Assembly (NCBI GenBank): GCA_900541015.1 | Contig: UQIB01000043.1 | Span: 1-14,446, forward strand | Reading direction: 5' to 3' | Source: an uncultured Collinsella sp. | GTDB lineage: Bacteria > Actinomycetota > Coriobacteriia > Coriobacteriales > Coriobacteriaceae | Length of the DNA stretch: 14,446 nt | Part shown: positions 6,375 through 12,824 of the stretch, one piece after another | Position numbering within the stretch: position 1 is the first letter of the stretch | Layout: each line of letters begins with the position of its first letter | Translations under genes and position numbers: made by a program | Notes under the pieces: model-generated | Told to the model about the DNA's origin: nothing | What the model saw: the letters and a program-made list of their open reading frames with translations, nothing else | Database searches by the model: none

Positions 6375-8735
6375 ATGGATGCCGCAGCCCGTACCGCCCA
6401 TGATTCCGCCCTCCAGCCGTTTTCGGAGATGGAGCACTATAAGCATGCCGATGAGCTGCCCCCCGAGATTATGGCGGACAGCTATGACAAGCTGGAGCGT
6501 CTGTGCCTCAAATATATGAATGAGGATGACTTCTCCAAGGTGGAGCAGGCCTACTGCTTTGCTGCCGAGAAGCACTGCAACCAAAAGCGGCGCTCGGGTG
6601 AGATGTACATCAACCATCCCGTCGAGGTGGCTATCATCCTGGCTGACCTCAAGATGGACTGCGACGTGGTGTGCGCCGCATTGCTGCACGATACCGTTGA
6701 GGACACCGAGACCTCGCTTGCCGATGTTTCGGGCCTGTTTGGTGAAACCGTGGCAGAGCTCGTTGATGGCGTGACAAAGCTCACCAACATCGAAGTCGAC
6801 AGCATGGACGAGAAACAGGCGCTTACGCTGCGCAAGATGTTCCTCGCCATGTCAAAGGACATTCGCGTCATTATCGTCAAGCTCGCCGACCGCCTGCATA
6901 ATATGCGCACGCTTGCCGCCCTGCGCGAGGACCGTCGCCTGTTTAAGGCTCGCGAGACCATGGACGTGTATGCGCCCCTGGCCGACCGCCTGGGCATGAG
7001 CTCTATCAAGTGGGAGCTCGAGGACCTGTCCTTCTTCTACTTGGAGCCCGATGCCTACCAGCGCATCGCGCGCATGGTGGCCGAGTCGCGCGAGGTTCGC
7101 GAGCGTTATCTGGCAGAGACCATCAAGACGCTTACCGATGAGCTCAATCGCATTGGTCTTGAGGGCTTTCAGATCAACGGTCGCTCTAAGCACTATTGGT
7201 CCATTTATCAGAAGATGAAGCGCAAGGGCAAAGAGTTCTCCGAGATTTATGACCTGGTGGCGCTGCGCGTCATCACTCATTCGGTGCGCGACTGCTATTC
7301 CACGCTCGGTGCCGTGCATACCTTGTGGCATCCCATGCCCGGTCGCTTTAAAGACTATATCGCCATGCCCAAGGTCAATAACTACCAATCGCTTCACACG
7401 ACGGTTATCGGCCCCACGGCCCGTCCACTCGAGATTCAGATTCGAACCTATGAGATGCACGAGCAGGCTGAGTACGGCATCGCCGCCCACTGGCTGTATA
7501 AGAAATCGGGCGGATCGTCTGCCTCCAAGACCAACGATGCACAGCGTCTGGACGATCAGATTAACTGGCTCAAGCATTCACTCGACTGGGCGGCGTCTGA
7601 CGAGATTACCGATGCCAAGGAATATCTCCACTCGCTGAAGGTTGACCTGTTTGACCAGGAGATTTTTGTCTTTACGCCCAAGGGCGAGGTCATGGCGCTT
7701 CGTGCCGGCTCTACACCGCTCGACTTTGCCTACGCCGTTCATACCGAGGTCGGCAACCACTGCGTCGGTGCCAAAATCAACGGTGCGGTTGCTCCGCTCA
7801 CGCACGAGATCAAGACGGGCGACCGTGTCGAGATTCTGACGAACAAGAGCTCAAAGCCATCGCGCGATTGGCTCAAGATCGTCAAGACGCCTTCGGCTAA
7901 GTCAAAGATTCGCCGCTACTTCGCCGCTGCGACCAAAGACGATGATGCTGCTGCCGGCCGCGATATACTGGCCAAGGATCTGCGCAAGCGCGGGTACGGC
8001 ATCTCTACGCCGCGATCCACGCGTGCGCTCAATGCCGTGGCGGAGCAGTTTAACTATAAGCAGCTCGAGGACCTGTTCGCGGCCGTTGGAGCGGGCAAAG
8101 TCGCCCCGCGCGCTGTGGGCAACAAAGTTGAGCAGATCTTGGATCCCAAGCCCGAGGAACAGCTCACCAAGGCCGAGGCCATCGCCGAGGTCGTCAAGCA
8201 GCCTGCCCGCGGCTCCAACCGCAAGCCGCAAAAGCGCGGCAAGAGCGCCAGCAACGGCATTATCGTCAAGGGCGAGAGCAACAGCGGACTGCTGGTCCGT
8301 CTGGCGCATTGCTGTAATCCGGTGACAGGCGACGATATCGTCGGCTTCATCACGCGCGGCCGTGGCGTTTCGGTGCATCGCGCCAACTGCCCCAACGTCA
8401 AGGGCCTTATGGAGCATCCCGAGCGCATGATCGACGTGGAGTGGGACGGCGCTGCCGACACCCTCTTCCAGGTCGAGATCGTGGTCGAGTGCCTGGACCG
8501 CATGGGCCTGCTCAAGGATGTCACCATTGCCATTGGCGATGCGGGCGGCAATATCCTTTCCGCCGCCACGTCGACCAACCGCGAGGGTATTGCAACCCTG
8601 CGCTTTATGGTCGAGATCTCGGACGCGAGTGGTCTGGATCCGCTGCTGGCCTCTATCAGCAGCGTTGACTCGGTCTATGACGCACGCCGTCTGATGCCTG
8701 GCGAGGGTGGAGCTCAGCTCAAGCGTCGTGTGTAG
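6375..8735 (+). CDS. relA: bifunctional (p)ppGpp synthetase/hydrolase Rel/SpoT
   Basis: A 786-residue long RelA/SpoT homologue that makes and degrades (p)ppGpp, the stringent-response alarmone, in response to amino-acid starvation on the ribosome. The HD hydrolase site looks intact: H81, H105-D106 and D172, in the same spacing as the Streptococcus Rel residues known from memory. The synthetase region has IYDLVALR (291-298), KDYIAMPKVNNYQSLHT (326-342) and LEIQIRT (352-358). Regulatory domains follow: TGS (about 428-490), the Cys/His finger HCC...HRANC (645-672) and a C-terminal ACT/RRM domain (about 698-775). The presence of both sites predicts a bifunctional enzyme, typical of actinobacteria. 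Start ATG 6375 has GGGGAAGGGG just upstream. It is cotranscribed with recJ-recQ, and a terminator follows at 8769-8806. An extended -10 (TGATATGCT, 6314-6322) at the end of recJ might give it a promoter of its own, but no -35 is visible. Confidence 0.95.
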   Translation: MDAAARTAHDSALQPFSEMEHYKHADELPPEIMADSYDKLERLCLKYMNEDDFSKVEQAYCFAAEKHCNQKRRSGEMYINHPVEVAIILADLKMDCDVVCAALLHDTVEDTETSLADVSGLFGETVAELVDGVTKLTNIEVDSMDEKQALTLRKMFLAMSKDIRVIIVKLADRLHNMRTLAALREDRRLFKARETMDVYAPLADRLGMSSIKWELEDLSFFYLEPDAYQRIARMVAESREVRERYLAETIKTLTDELNRIGLEGFQINGRSKHYWSIYQKMKRKGKEFSEIYDLVALRVITHSVRDCYSTLGAVHTLWHPMPGRFKDYIAMPKVNNYQSLHTTVIGPTARPLEIQIRTYEMHEQAEYGIAAHWLYKKSGGSSASKTNDAQRLDDQINWLKHSLDWAASDEITDAKEYLHSLKVDLFDQEIFVFTPKGEVMALRAGSTPLDFAYAVHTEVGNHCVGAKINGAVAPLTHEIKTGDRVEILTNKSSKPSRDWLKIVKTPSAKSKIRRYFAAATKDDDAAAGRDILAKDLRKRGYGISTPRSTRALNAVAEQFNYKQLEDLFAAVGAGKVAPRAVGNKVEQILDPKPEEQLTKAEAIAEVVKQPARGSNRKPQKRGKSASNGIIVKGESNSGLLVRLAHCCNPVTGDDIVGFITRGRGVSVHRANCPNVKGLMEHPERMIDVEWDGAADTLFQVEIVVECLDRMGLLKDVTIAIGDAGGNILSAATSTNREGIATLRFMVEISDASGLDPLLASISSVDSVYDARRLMPGEGGAQLKRRV

Positions 8736-8768
8736 GTGCGAGAGCCTCTCAGCATCATAGATATTGGT

Positions 8769-8806
8769 TACGTTCGAGGCATCGTTTGGTGCCTCGAACG
8801 TATTTT
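8769..8806 (+). terminator. rho-independent terminator after rel
   Basis: TACGTTCGAGGCA (8769-8781) pairs perfectly over 13 bp with TGCCTCGAACGTA (8790-8802) around an 8-nt loop, followed by TTTT (8803-8806). It ends the recJ-recQ/rel transcript. The ribosome site of the next gene begins just three bases later, so readthrough would still permit translation. Confidence 0.85.
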
Positions 8807-8823
8807 AGAAGGAGGGTATGCGC

Positions 8824-9507
8824 ATGGGCGATATGACTTTGGACCTGACACCCCGAGGCGCGGCTTCGATTGAGGCGCTCGTCAACGGCCCCATTCAGAC
8901 CAACAGTTACGCCGTGATTTCGAATGACGAGTGCTTAATCGTCGATCCGGCGTGGGAGGGCGAGCGTCTTGTGGAGCATATCCGCACCGCGCATCCCGAG
9001 GTGCGCGTACTCGGCTCTGTCTGCACGCACGGTCATGCCGACCATGTTGGCGGGGTTGCCGGGGTTCGAGCTGTCGTTGGCGACGGCGCGCTATATGAGT
9101 TGTGCGCTAAGGACGTGAAGGTACCTCGCGCAAATATCGAGGAGCAGCGCACCATGTGGGGTATCGAGACGCCCGATCCGGGTGAGCCGACGCGTTTACT
9201 TGCCGAGGGCGATGTAATCGAGGTGGGCGACGTCTGCCTGCAGGTGATCGAGACGCCGGGGCATACACCGGGCGGCATCGTCCTGTTCGCCGCGACCGAG
9301 CAGAGGAACATCGCCTTTGTGGGCGACACACTTTTCCCGGGCAGCCACGGTCGTACCGATCTTTCCGGCGGTGACGAGGTGGCGATTATGCGCTCGCTCT
9401 CCAAACTTGCCAAGACGCTTCCGCCCGATACCGTTTGCTTGACGGGCCATGGCGATTCGACCACGATGGCGCGCGAACTTATGCAGAACCCGTTTATGCA
9501 GATGTAG
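8824..9507 (+). CDS. metallo-beta-lactamase fold hydrolase, glyoxalase II-like
   Basis: A 227-residue soluble hydrolase of the MBL-fold superfamily, glyoxalase II-like branch. The two-metal site is complete: THGHADH (68-74), the His of GHTPGG (147), the Asp of GDTLF (168) and the His of TGHGD (209). Relatives include hydroxyacylglutathione hydrolases, but many bacteria without glutathione carry such proteins with unknown thioester or ester substrates, so no precise activity is assigned. AAGGAGG at 8809-8815 lies 8 nt before ATG 8824; an ATG at 8818 is only 2 nt from it and is unlikely. In many Gram-positives a similar gene follows rel and dtd; here dtd is absent. Promoter not clear; it may depend on readthrough of the preceding terminator. 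Confidence 0.88.
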   Translation: MGDMTLDLTPRGAASIEALVNGPIQTNSYAVISNDECLIVDPAWEGERLVEHIRTAHPEVRVLGSVCTHGHADHVGGVAGVRAVVGDGALYELCAKDVKVPRANIEEQRTMWGIETPDPGEPTRLLAEGDVIEVGDVCLQVIETPGHTPGGIVLFAATEQRNIAFVGDTLFPGSHGRTDLSGGDEVAIMRSLSKLAKTLPPDTVCLTGHGDSTTMARELMQNPFMQM

Positions 9508-9633
9508 GCTCGAAGCCGTCTTTCGAACCACGAAGACCACTCAATCGTCAAGCTATTTTCCCCAGTGGGTCGATTCTGTGGGGCAAACGGTCAAAATTTG
9601 TCCAATCGGATGGTATTCGTGAACAAACGAACG

Positions 9634-9661
9634 TTTATGCTCGGGTATGTCGTGGTAAAAT
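9634..9661 (+). promoter_or_regulatory. candidate promoter for fba
   Basis: A TAAAAT -10 box (9656-9661) lies about 40 bases before the fba start. TTTATG (9634-9639) could serve as a weak -35 with a 16-bp spacer. The gene needs its own promoter because it is separated from the hydrolase gene by 194 bases. Confidence 0.4.
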
Positions 9662-9701
9662 CTCAGGCGTTATCGGAGCAACCTTACAGGAGGTTTCTTT
9701 T

Positions 9702-10568
9702 ATGCTCGTCAACGCAGCAGACATGCTCAAGAAGGCCGAAGCCGGCAAGTACGGTCTCGGTGCCTTCAACACCAACAACCTCGAGTGGACCCTGGCTATT
9801 CTCCAGGCCGCCGAGGAGGCCAAGTCTCCGCTGATCCTTCAGTGCACCGCTGGTGCCGCTAAGTGGATGGGCGGTTTCAAGGTCTGCGCCGACATGGTCA
9901 AGGCTGCCGTCGAGGCCACGGGCGTTACCGTTCCCGTCGCCCTTCACCTCGATCACGGTTCTTACGAGGACTGCTTCAAGTGCATCGAGGCCGGCTTCAC
10001 GTCCATCATGTATGACGGCTCTCACGAGGAGACCTTCCAGCTTAACCTCGACCGCACCAAGGAGCTCGTTGAGCTTGCCCACTCCAAGGGCATGTCCATC
10101 GAGGCCGAGGTCGGCGGCATCGGCGGCACCGAGGACGGCGTGACCTCCAGCGGCGAGCTCGCTGATCCTGCTGAGTGCAAGCAGATTGCTGACCTGGGCG
10201 TTGACTTCCTCGCTTGCGGTATCGGCAACATCCACGGCGTGTACCCTGCCGACTGGGCTGGCCTTTCCTTCGAGCGCCTGGGCGAGATCAAGGCTCAGAC
10301 CGGCGACCTGCCCCTCGTCCTGCACGGTGGCACCGGCATCCCCGAGGATCAGATCAAGAAGGCCATCTCCCTGGGCATCTCCAAGATCAACGTCAACACC
10401 GACCTGCAGCTCGTCTTCGCCAAGGGCGTTCGCGAGTACATCGAGGCTGGCAAGGATCAGCAGGGCAAGGGCTTTGACCCCCGCAAGCTCCTCAAGCCTG
10501 GTCGCGACAACATCGTTGCCCGCACCAAGGAGCTCATGGAGGAGTTTGGCTCCGTCAACAAGGCGTAA
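9702..10568 (+). CDS. fba: class II fructose-1,6-bisphosphate aldolase
   Basis: A 288-residue zinc-dependent aldolase that reversibly splits fructose-1,6-bisphosphate into dihydroxyacetone phosphate and glyceraldehyde-3-phosphate in glycolysis and gluconeogenesis. Zinc ligands are H85 (in LHLDHG), H178 (GNIHG) and H208 (LHGG), with catalytic D84; the phosphate-binding KINVNTD stretch is at 228-234 and GGIGGTEDG at 138-146. The length matches the short (about 285-residue) class II branch, which includes tagatose-bisphosphate aldolases such as GatY/KbaY, so a tagatose-1,6-bisphosphate activity cannot be ruled out. An ideal ribosome site CAGGAGG (9687-9693) with an 8-nt spacer fixes ATG 9702, although the frame is open further upstream. 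Codons are strongly biased toward C-ending forms, as in highly expressed genes. It stands alone, ending at the hairpin at 10589-10680. Confidence 0.93.
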   Translation: MLVNAADMLKKAEAGKYGLGAFNTNNLEWTLAILQAAEEAKSPLILQCTAGAAKWMGGFKVCADMVKAAVEATGVTVPVALHLDHGSYEDCFKCIEAGFTSIMYDGSHEETFQLNLDRTKELVELAHSKGMSIEAEVGGIGGTEDGVTSSGELADPAECKQIADLGVDFLACGIGNIHGVYPADWAGLSFERLGEIKAQTGDLPLVLHGGTGIPEDQIKKAISLGISKINVNTDLQLVFAKGVREYIEAGKDQQGKGFDPRKLLKPGRDNIVARTKELMEEFGSVNKA

Positions 10569-10588
10569 GCGTCGCTAAACTTCCCGTC

Positions 10589-10680
10589 GGAAGCCCCGTC
10601 CCCCTACACTGTTTCCTTTGCGCTCACCTGGCTTCGCCAGAAGTCGCGCCAAGGAAACAGTTCCGGGGGACGGGGCTTCC
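10589..10680. repeat. 92-nt giant inverted repeat, possible terminator after fba
   Basis: The outer arms GGAAGCCCCGTCCCCC (10589-10604) and GGGGGACGGGGCTTCC (10665-10680) pair perfectly over 16 bp. A second perfect 11-bp helix, ACTGTTTCCTT (10608-10618) with AAGGAAACAGT (10651-10661), lies inside, then CGC/GCG and CTGGC-ttc-GCCAG (10628-10640) at the tip. It is much larger than needed for termination; only a short T-rich TTCGTTT follows. It probably stops or stabilises the fba transcript, and it may belong to a dispersed repeat family. Confidence 0.75.
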
Positions 10681-10755
10681 TTCGTTTAACGCCGCAGGGT
10701 TACTGGGCTGAATTCTTTTTTTGACTACCGTTCGGCGGTGTTGATGGCTCCCTTG

Positions 10756-10784
10756 TTGGGGCTTTCTTTTTATCTCGCTACAAT
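10756..10784 (+). promoter_or_regulatory. candidate promoter for the transglutaminase-fold gene
   Basis: TTGGGG (10756-10761) and TACAAT (10779-10784) are spaced by 17 bp. Transcription would start near 10791, which places upstream start codons (10738, 10744, 10783) outside the transcript and supports translation from ATG 10819. Confidence 0.45.
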
Positions 10785-10818
10785 GGACTTCAAGCGTTCT
10801 AATGACTTGGAGTTTGGT

Positions 10819-12252
10819 ATGGCTGTTGTTAATGTGTTGCCTTCGGATGGGAAGGTTATTGACGAGGGTCCTGTTGGTTGCTCTGTTGATGTTTGCTGCG
10901 ATGACTTTCGCCATCTCGATATTGGGCTACCGCCTGAGATTCTTCGTCTTAAGGATGCCGGGTATTTGACGCAGGCTGTTGCCGCCTGCGATCACCTTTT
11001 GGAGCAGAACCCTGAGCCTTCGCTGGCTGCCTGCGTTCGCGCCGAGCGGTATCGCATGATCGAGACGCCGCTTCATTTTTCGGTGTCGCGTGATCGGGCT
11101 ATCGAGATGATCCGCGAGGAGTGGCCTGGGTTTACCGAGGAGCAGTTTGACGATCTGATTGACCGTAAGCGTATTGACTGGCGCTTTATCGATGGCGAGC
11201 TGTTCGTTCTCGACAACTTCCTCGATTCGCTTCGCGTATATCCCAAAGAGGTTCCCGGCATGCGTCCCGATCCTACGGACGGAATTGCACTGCGCAACGA
11301 GATGCTCAAGGAGATGGAGTCACAAAACGGATTGACTCGCGTTATTACGCTTAAGGCGTCCTTGTCTGTCCCCGGCGCTCTAGAGGGGGAGACCGTTCGC
11401 GCTTGGCTTCCCGTAGCCGCCACCTGCCGCCAACAGTCTCAGGTCGAGATTCTCGACATGACGCCGGAGGGCGCTGTTGCTTCCGCGAACGCTTCGGCGC
11501 GTACCGCCTCGTGGTCTTCTTCGAGTGAGCGCTCATTCTCGGTGACTTATCGTTATCACATCGATGCTGTTTATTGTGATGTCTACGGTGGCACACTTCC
11601 GGTTCATCCGCGTATGGACGCGCCTCTGCCCGAGGATATTTCCGAGGACCGTCCGCACATTGCATTCACGCCGTATCTGCAGCAGCTGACGGCCGGTGTT
11701 GTTGACGGACTCGTGGATCCGCTCGATCGCGCCCGTGCTATCTATGATTATCTGACGCAGCATATCGACTATCGCTATCAGCCGCCGTACTTGCTTTTGG
11801 GATCTATTGCCGATGACTGCGCGCATTCGCTCCGCGGCGATTGCGGCGTTATGGCGCTCACGTTTATCACCATGTGCCGTATCGCGGGCGTGCCTGCCCG
11901 TTGGCAGAGCGGCCTGTACGTTGCGCCCGATTCGGTGGGGTCGCACGACTGGGCAGAGTTCTATACGCCGCAGACCGGTTGGCTCAACGCCGACGTGTCA
12001 TTTGGATCTTCTGCTCGCAGGATGGGGGAGGAGTGGCGCCGCCGTCACTACTTTGGCAATCTCGACCCATGGCGTATGGTGGCCAACAATCGATTCCAGG
12101 CAGAGTTTGAGCCCTCTTTCGACGGCATGCGCGAGGACCCTTACGATAACCAGATGGGTGAGGCTTCGGTCGACGGTCGCGGATGCCGTCAGCGCGAGAC
12201 GCTCCGCACGGTCGAACTCATCGAAATGCTCGAAGTTCCATTTTCGGACTAA
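10819..12252 (+). CDS. transglutaminase-fold protein of unknown function
   Basis: A 477-residue protein with a transglutaminase-like core in its C-terminal half. The putative catalytic triad is C342 (RGDCGVMALTF), H376 (GSHDWAEFY) and D392 (WLNADVSFG), and the segment PLDRARAIYDYLTQHIDYRY (301-320) is typical of the family. Bacterial members are usually proteases or peptidoglycan- or peptide-processing enzymes rather than true crosslinkers. The N-terminal half (1-290) has an acidic, partly helical section (40-140) and a beta-rich section (175-260) that I do not recognise. No signal peptide or membrane segment is visible with this start, so it is probably cytoplasmic. ATG 10819 has GGAG at 10809-10812 with a 6-nt spacer and lies downstream of a promoter; an alternative GTG at 10738 would add 27 residues. 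The first 100 bases are rich in T-ending codons compared with the rest. It is not in an obvious operon. Confidence 0.8.
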   Translation: MAVVNVLPSDGKVIDEGPVGCSVDVCCDDFRHLDIGLPPEILRLKDAGYLTQAVAACDHLLEQNPEPSLAACVRAERYRMIETPLHFSVSRDRAIEMIREEWPGFTEEQFDDLIDRKRIDWRFIDGELFVLDNFLDSLRVYPKEVPGMRPDPTDGIALRNEMLKEMESQNGLTRVITLKASLSVPGALEGETVRAWLPVAATCRQQSQVEILDMTPEGAVASANASARTASWSSSSERSFSVTYRYHIDAVYCDVYGGTLPVHPRMDAPLPEDISEDRPHIAFTPYLQQLTAGVVDGLVDPLDRARAIYDYLTQHIDYRYQPPYLLLGSIADDCAHSLRGDCGVMALTFITMCRIAGVPARWQSGLYVAPDSVGSHDWAEFYTPQTGWLNADVSFGSSARRMGEEWRRRHYFGNLDPWRMVANNRFQAEFEPSFDGMREDPYDNQMGEASVDGRGCRQRETLRTVELIEMLEVPFSD

Positions 12253-12266
12253 TCGGTAGAAAGCTG

Positions 12267-12275
12267 TGATAAACT
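12267..12275 (+). promoter_or_regulatory. candidate extended -10 promoter for tRNA-Leu
   Basis: TGATAAACT (12267-12275) fits an extended -10 (TGn plus TAAACT) and would start transcription about 10 bases before the mature tRNA. No good -35 is visible upstream in the end of the preceding gene. Confidence 0.35.
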
Positions 12276-12291
12276 AACTCACGCATTACGT

Positions 12292-12378
12292 GCCCGAGTG
12301 GCGGAATTGGCAGACGCAGTGGACTCAAAATCCACCGTTGGCAACAACGTGCGAGTTCGAGTCTCGCCTCGGGCACCA
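12292..12378 (+). tRNA. tRNA-Leu(CAA)
   Basis: An 87-nt class II tRNA with encoded CCA. The acceptor GCCCGAG (12292-12298) pairs with CTCGGGC (12368-12374). The anticodon stem GTGGA/TCCAC (12319-12323, 12331-12335) encloses loop CTCAAAA, anticodon CAA, reading UUG leucine codons. A long variable arm (CGTTG...CAACG, about 12336-12350) and the T arm GCGAG-TTCGAGT-CTCGC (12351-12367) complete the cloverleaf. A terminator follows 20 bases downstream, so it is transcribed alone. Its T-loop-to-3'-end segment is repeated at 12540. Confidence 0.97.
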
Positions 12379-12424
12379 TACATGCAAGTGAGCGTTCAAG
12401 GGGGTTGCGGCCCCCTTTTTCGTG
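12356..12424 (+). repeat. direct repeat, copy 1 (tRNA 3' end plus terminator)
   Basis: This copy runs from the T loop of tRNA-Leu through its CCA end and the following terminator. It matches 12540-12607; in the first 50 bases only two positions differ (12371 G versus A, 12389 T versus C). The identity starts sharply at TTCGAG. Confidence 0.9.
12398..12420 (+). terminator. intrinsic terminator of tRNA-Leu
   Basis: AAGGGGG (12398-12404) pairs with CCCCCTT (12411-12417) around TTGCGG, and the T-run continues to 12420. Confidence 0.88.
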
Positions 12425-12455
12425 CCGAACTCGCGTGAGCGCGCGAAGCGTTAAG

Positions 12456-12525
12456 CAAACAGGCCTGCGGCCTGTTTGTAGCGGAGCGTGGCGAGGGCGC
12501 CGCGCGTCCGAAGCCCGGGGCTTCG
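12456..12525. repeat. two perfect GC-rich palindromes between the direct repeats
   Basis: CAAACAGGCC (12456-12465) pairs with GGCCTGTTTG (12469-12478) around a 3-nt loop. CGAAGCCC (12509-12516) pairs with GGGCTTCG (12518-12525) around one G, overlapping a further palindrome, CTTCGCGAAG (12521-12530). No protein-coding signal is seen in the 115 bases between the direct repeats. Confidence 0.7.
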
Positions 12526-12539
12526 CGAAGCGAAGGCCC

Positions 12540-12562
12540 TTCGAGTCTCGCCTCAGGCACCA
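12540..12562 (+). pseudogene. tRNA-Leu 3'-end fragment
   Basis: The fragment holds the T loop, the 3' T-stem strand, the acceptor 3' strand and CCA of tRNA-Leu, without any 5' half. The acceptor strand has one change (G to A at 12555) that would break pairing with the GCCCGAG strand. It cannot fold as a tRNA. It may be an integration or excision scar, or the remnant of a second tandem tRNA. Confidence 0.75.
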
Positions 12563-12581
12563 TACATGCAAGCGAGCGTTC

Positions 12582-12603
12582 AAGGGGGTCAAGGCCCCTT
12601 TTT
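12582..12603 (+). terminator. second, duplicated terminator
   Basis: AAGGGG (12582-12587) pairs with CCCCTT (12595-12600) around GTCAAGG, with a T-run to 12603. It is the duplicated counterpart of the tRNA terminator and insulates the infC promoter. Confidence 0.75.
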
Positions 12604-12633
12604 CGTGTACGTAATGTGATAACGCGCTGTACG

Positions 12634-12642
12634 TGTTATTAT
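12634..12642 (+). promoter_or_regulatory. extended -10 promoter for infC-rpmI-rplT
   Basis: TGTTATTAT (12634-12642) is an extended -10 (TGn plus TATTAT). TGTGAT (12615-12620) is a weak -35 candidate with a 16-bp spacer. Transcription would begin near 12650 and give a leader of about 175 nt. Confidence 0.5.
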
Positions 12643-12649
12643 TCGTAAG

Positions 12650-12824
12650 GCGTTGTTCCCGCAATGCCCTAAAGAGGAACCCGAGGGCTCCCACCTTTTG
12701 GCGCCAATGAGCAGCTGACTGGTCATACAACTTAGATTCCCTTCCTCAAATCGAGGAAGTCTATGTGTACGACCTGGTTGCTGAGAAGCGCCGGGTTATT
12801 TTTTTATGAATGGAGGTAGGGAAA
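12650..12824 (+). promoter_or_regulatory. structured leader of the infC operon (attenuator)
   Basis: The non-coding leader contains several potential helices: a G/C pairing around 12677-12691 (GGAACCC...GGGCTCC), the palindrome TTGGCGCCAA, and CTTCCTC/GAGGAAG (12741-12747 with 12753-12759). It ends in the intrinsic terminator at 12772-12805 just before the infC ribosome site. A terminator placed between promoter and first gene implies regulated readthrough. In Bacillus the equivalent operon is controlled by L20 binding its leader; the same effector here is only a hypothesis. Confidence 0.6.
12772..12805 (+). terminator. attenuator terminator upstream of infC
   Basis: ACCTGG (12772-12777) pairs with CCGGGT (12791-12796), one U-G pair, with an inner GCT/AGC helix closing a GAGA loop. 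TTTTTTT (12799-12805) follows. The infC Shine-Dalgarno sequence starts 7 bases later, so it must be bypassed for infC expression. Confidence 0.8.

Larger units (their letters stand above)
12540..12607 (+). repeat. direct repeat, copy 2
   Basis: Second copy of the 12356-12424 segment, offset by 184 bases. It includes its own terminator hairpin. Differences concentrate in the terminator loop. Confidence 0.9.

Noticed and set aside
6852..7577. 241-codon minus-strand frame
   Set aside because: Antisense to the conserved synthetase region of rel, with no ribosome site and no recognisable domain.
9435..9701. In-frame upstream extension of fba
   Set aside because: The class II aldolase family begins at 9702, where an ideal CAGGAGG precedes the ATG. 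The extension overlaps the end of the hydrolase gene and the promoter.
12356..12607. CRISPR-like repeat
   Set aside because: There are only two copies, 184 bp apart, and they are explained by the tRNA 3' end and its terminator.
12405..12614. Short open frames across the tRNA-downstream region
   Set aside because: They run through two terminators and palindromes and show no coding features.
12650..12824. T-box riboswitch before infC
   Set aside because: No T-box consensus (AGGGTGGNACCGCG-like) is present, and infC is not a usual T-box target.
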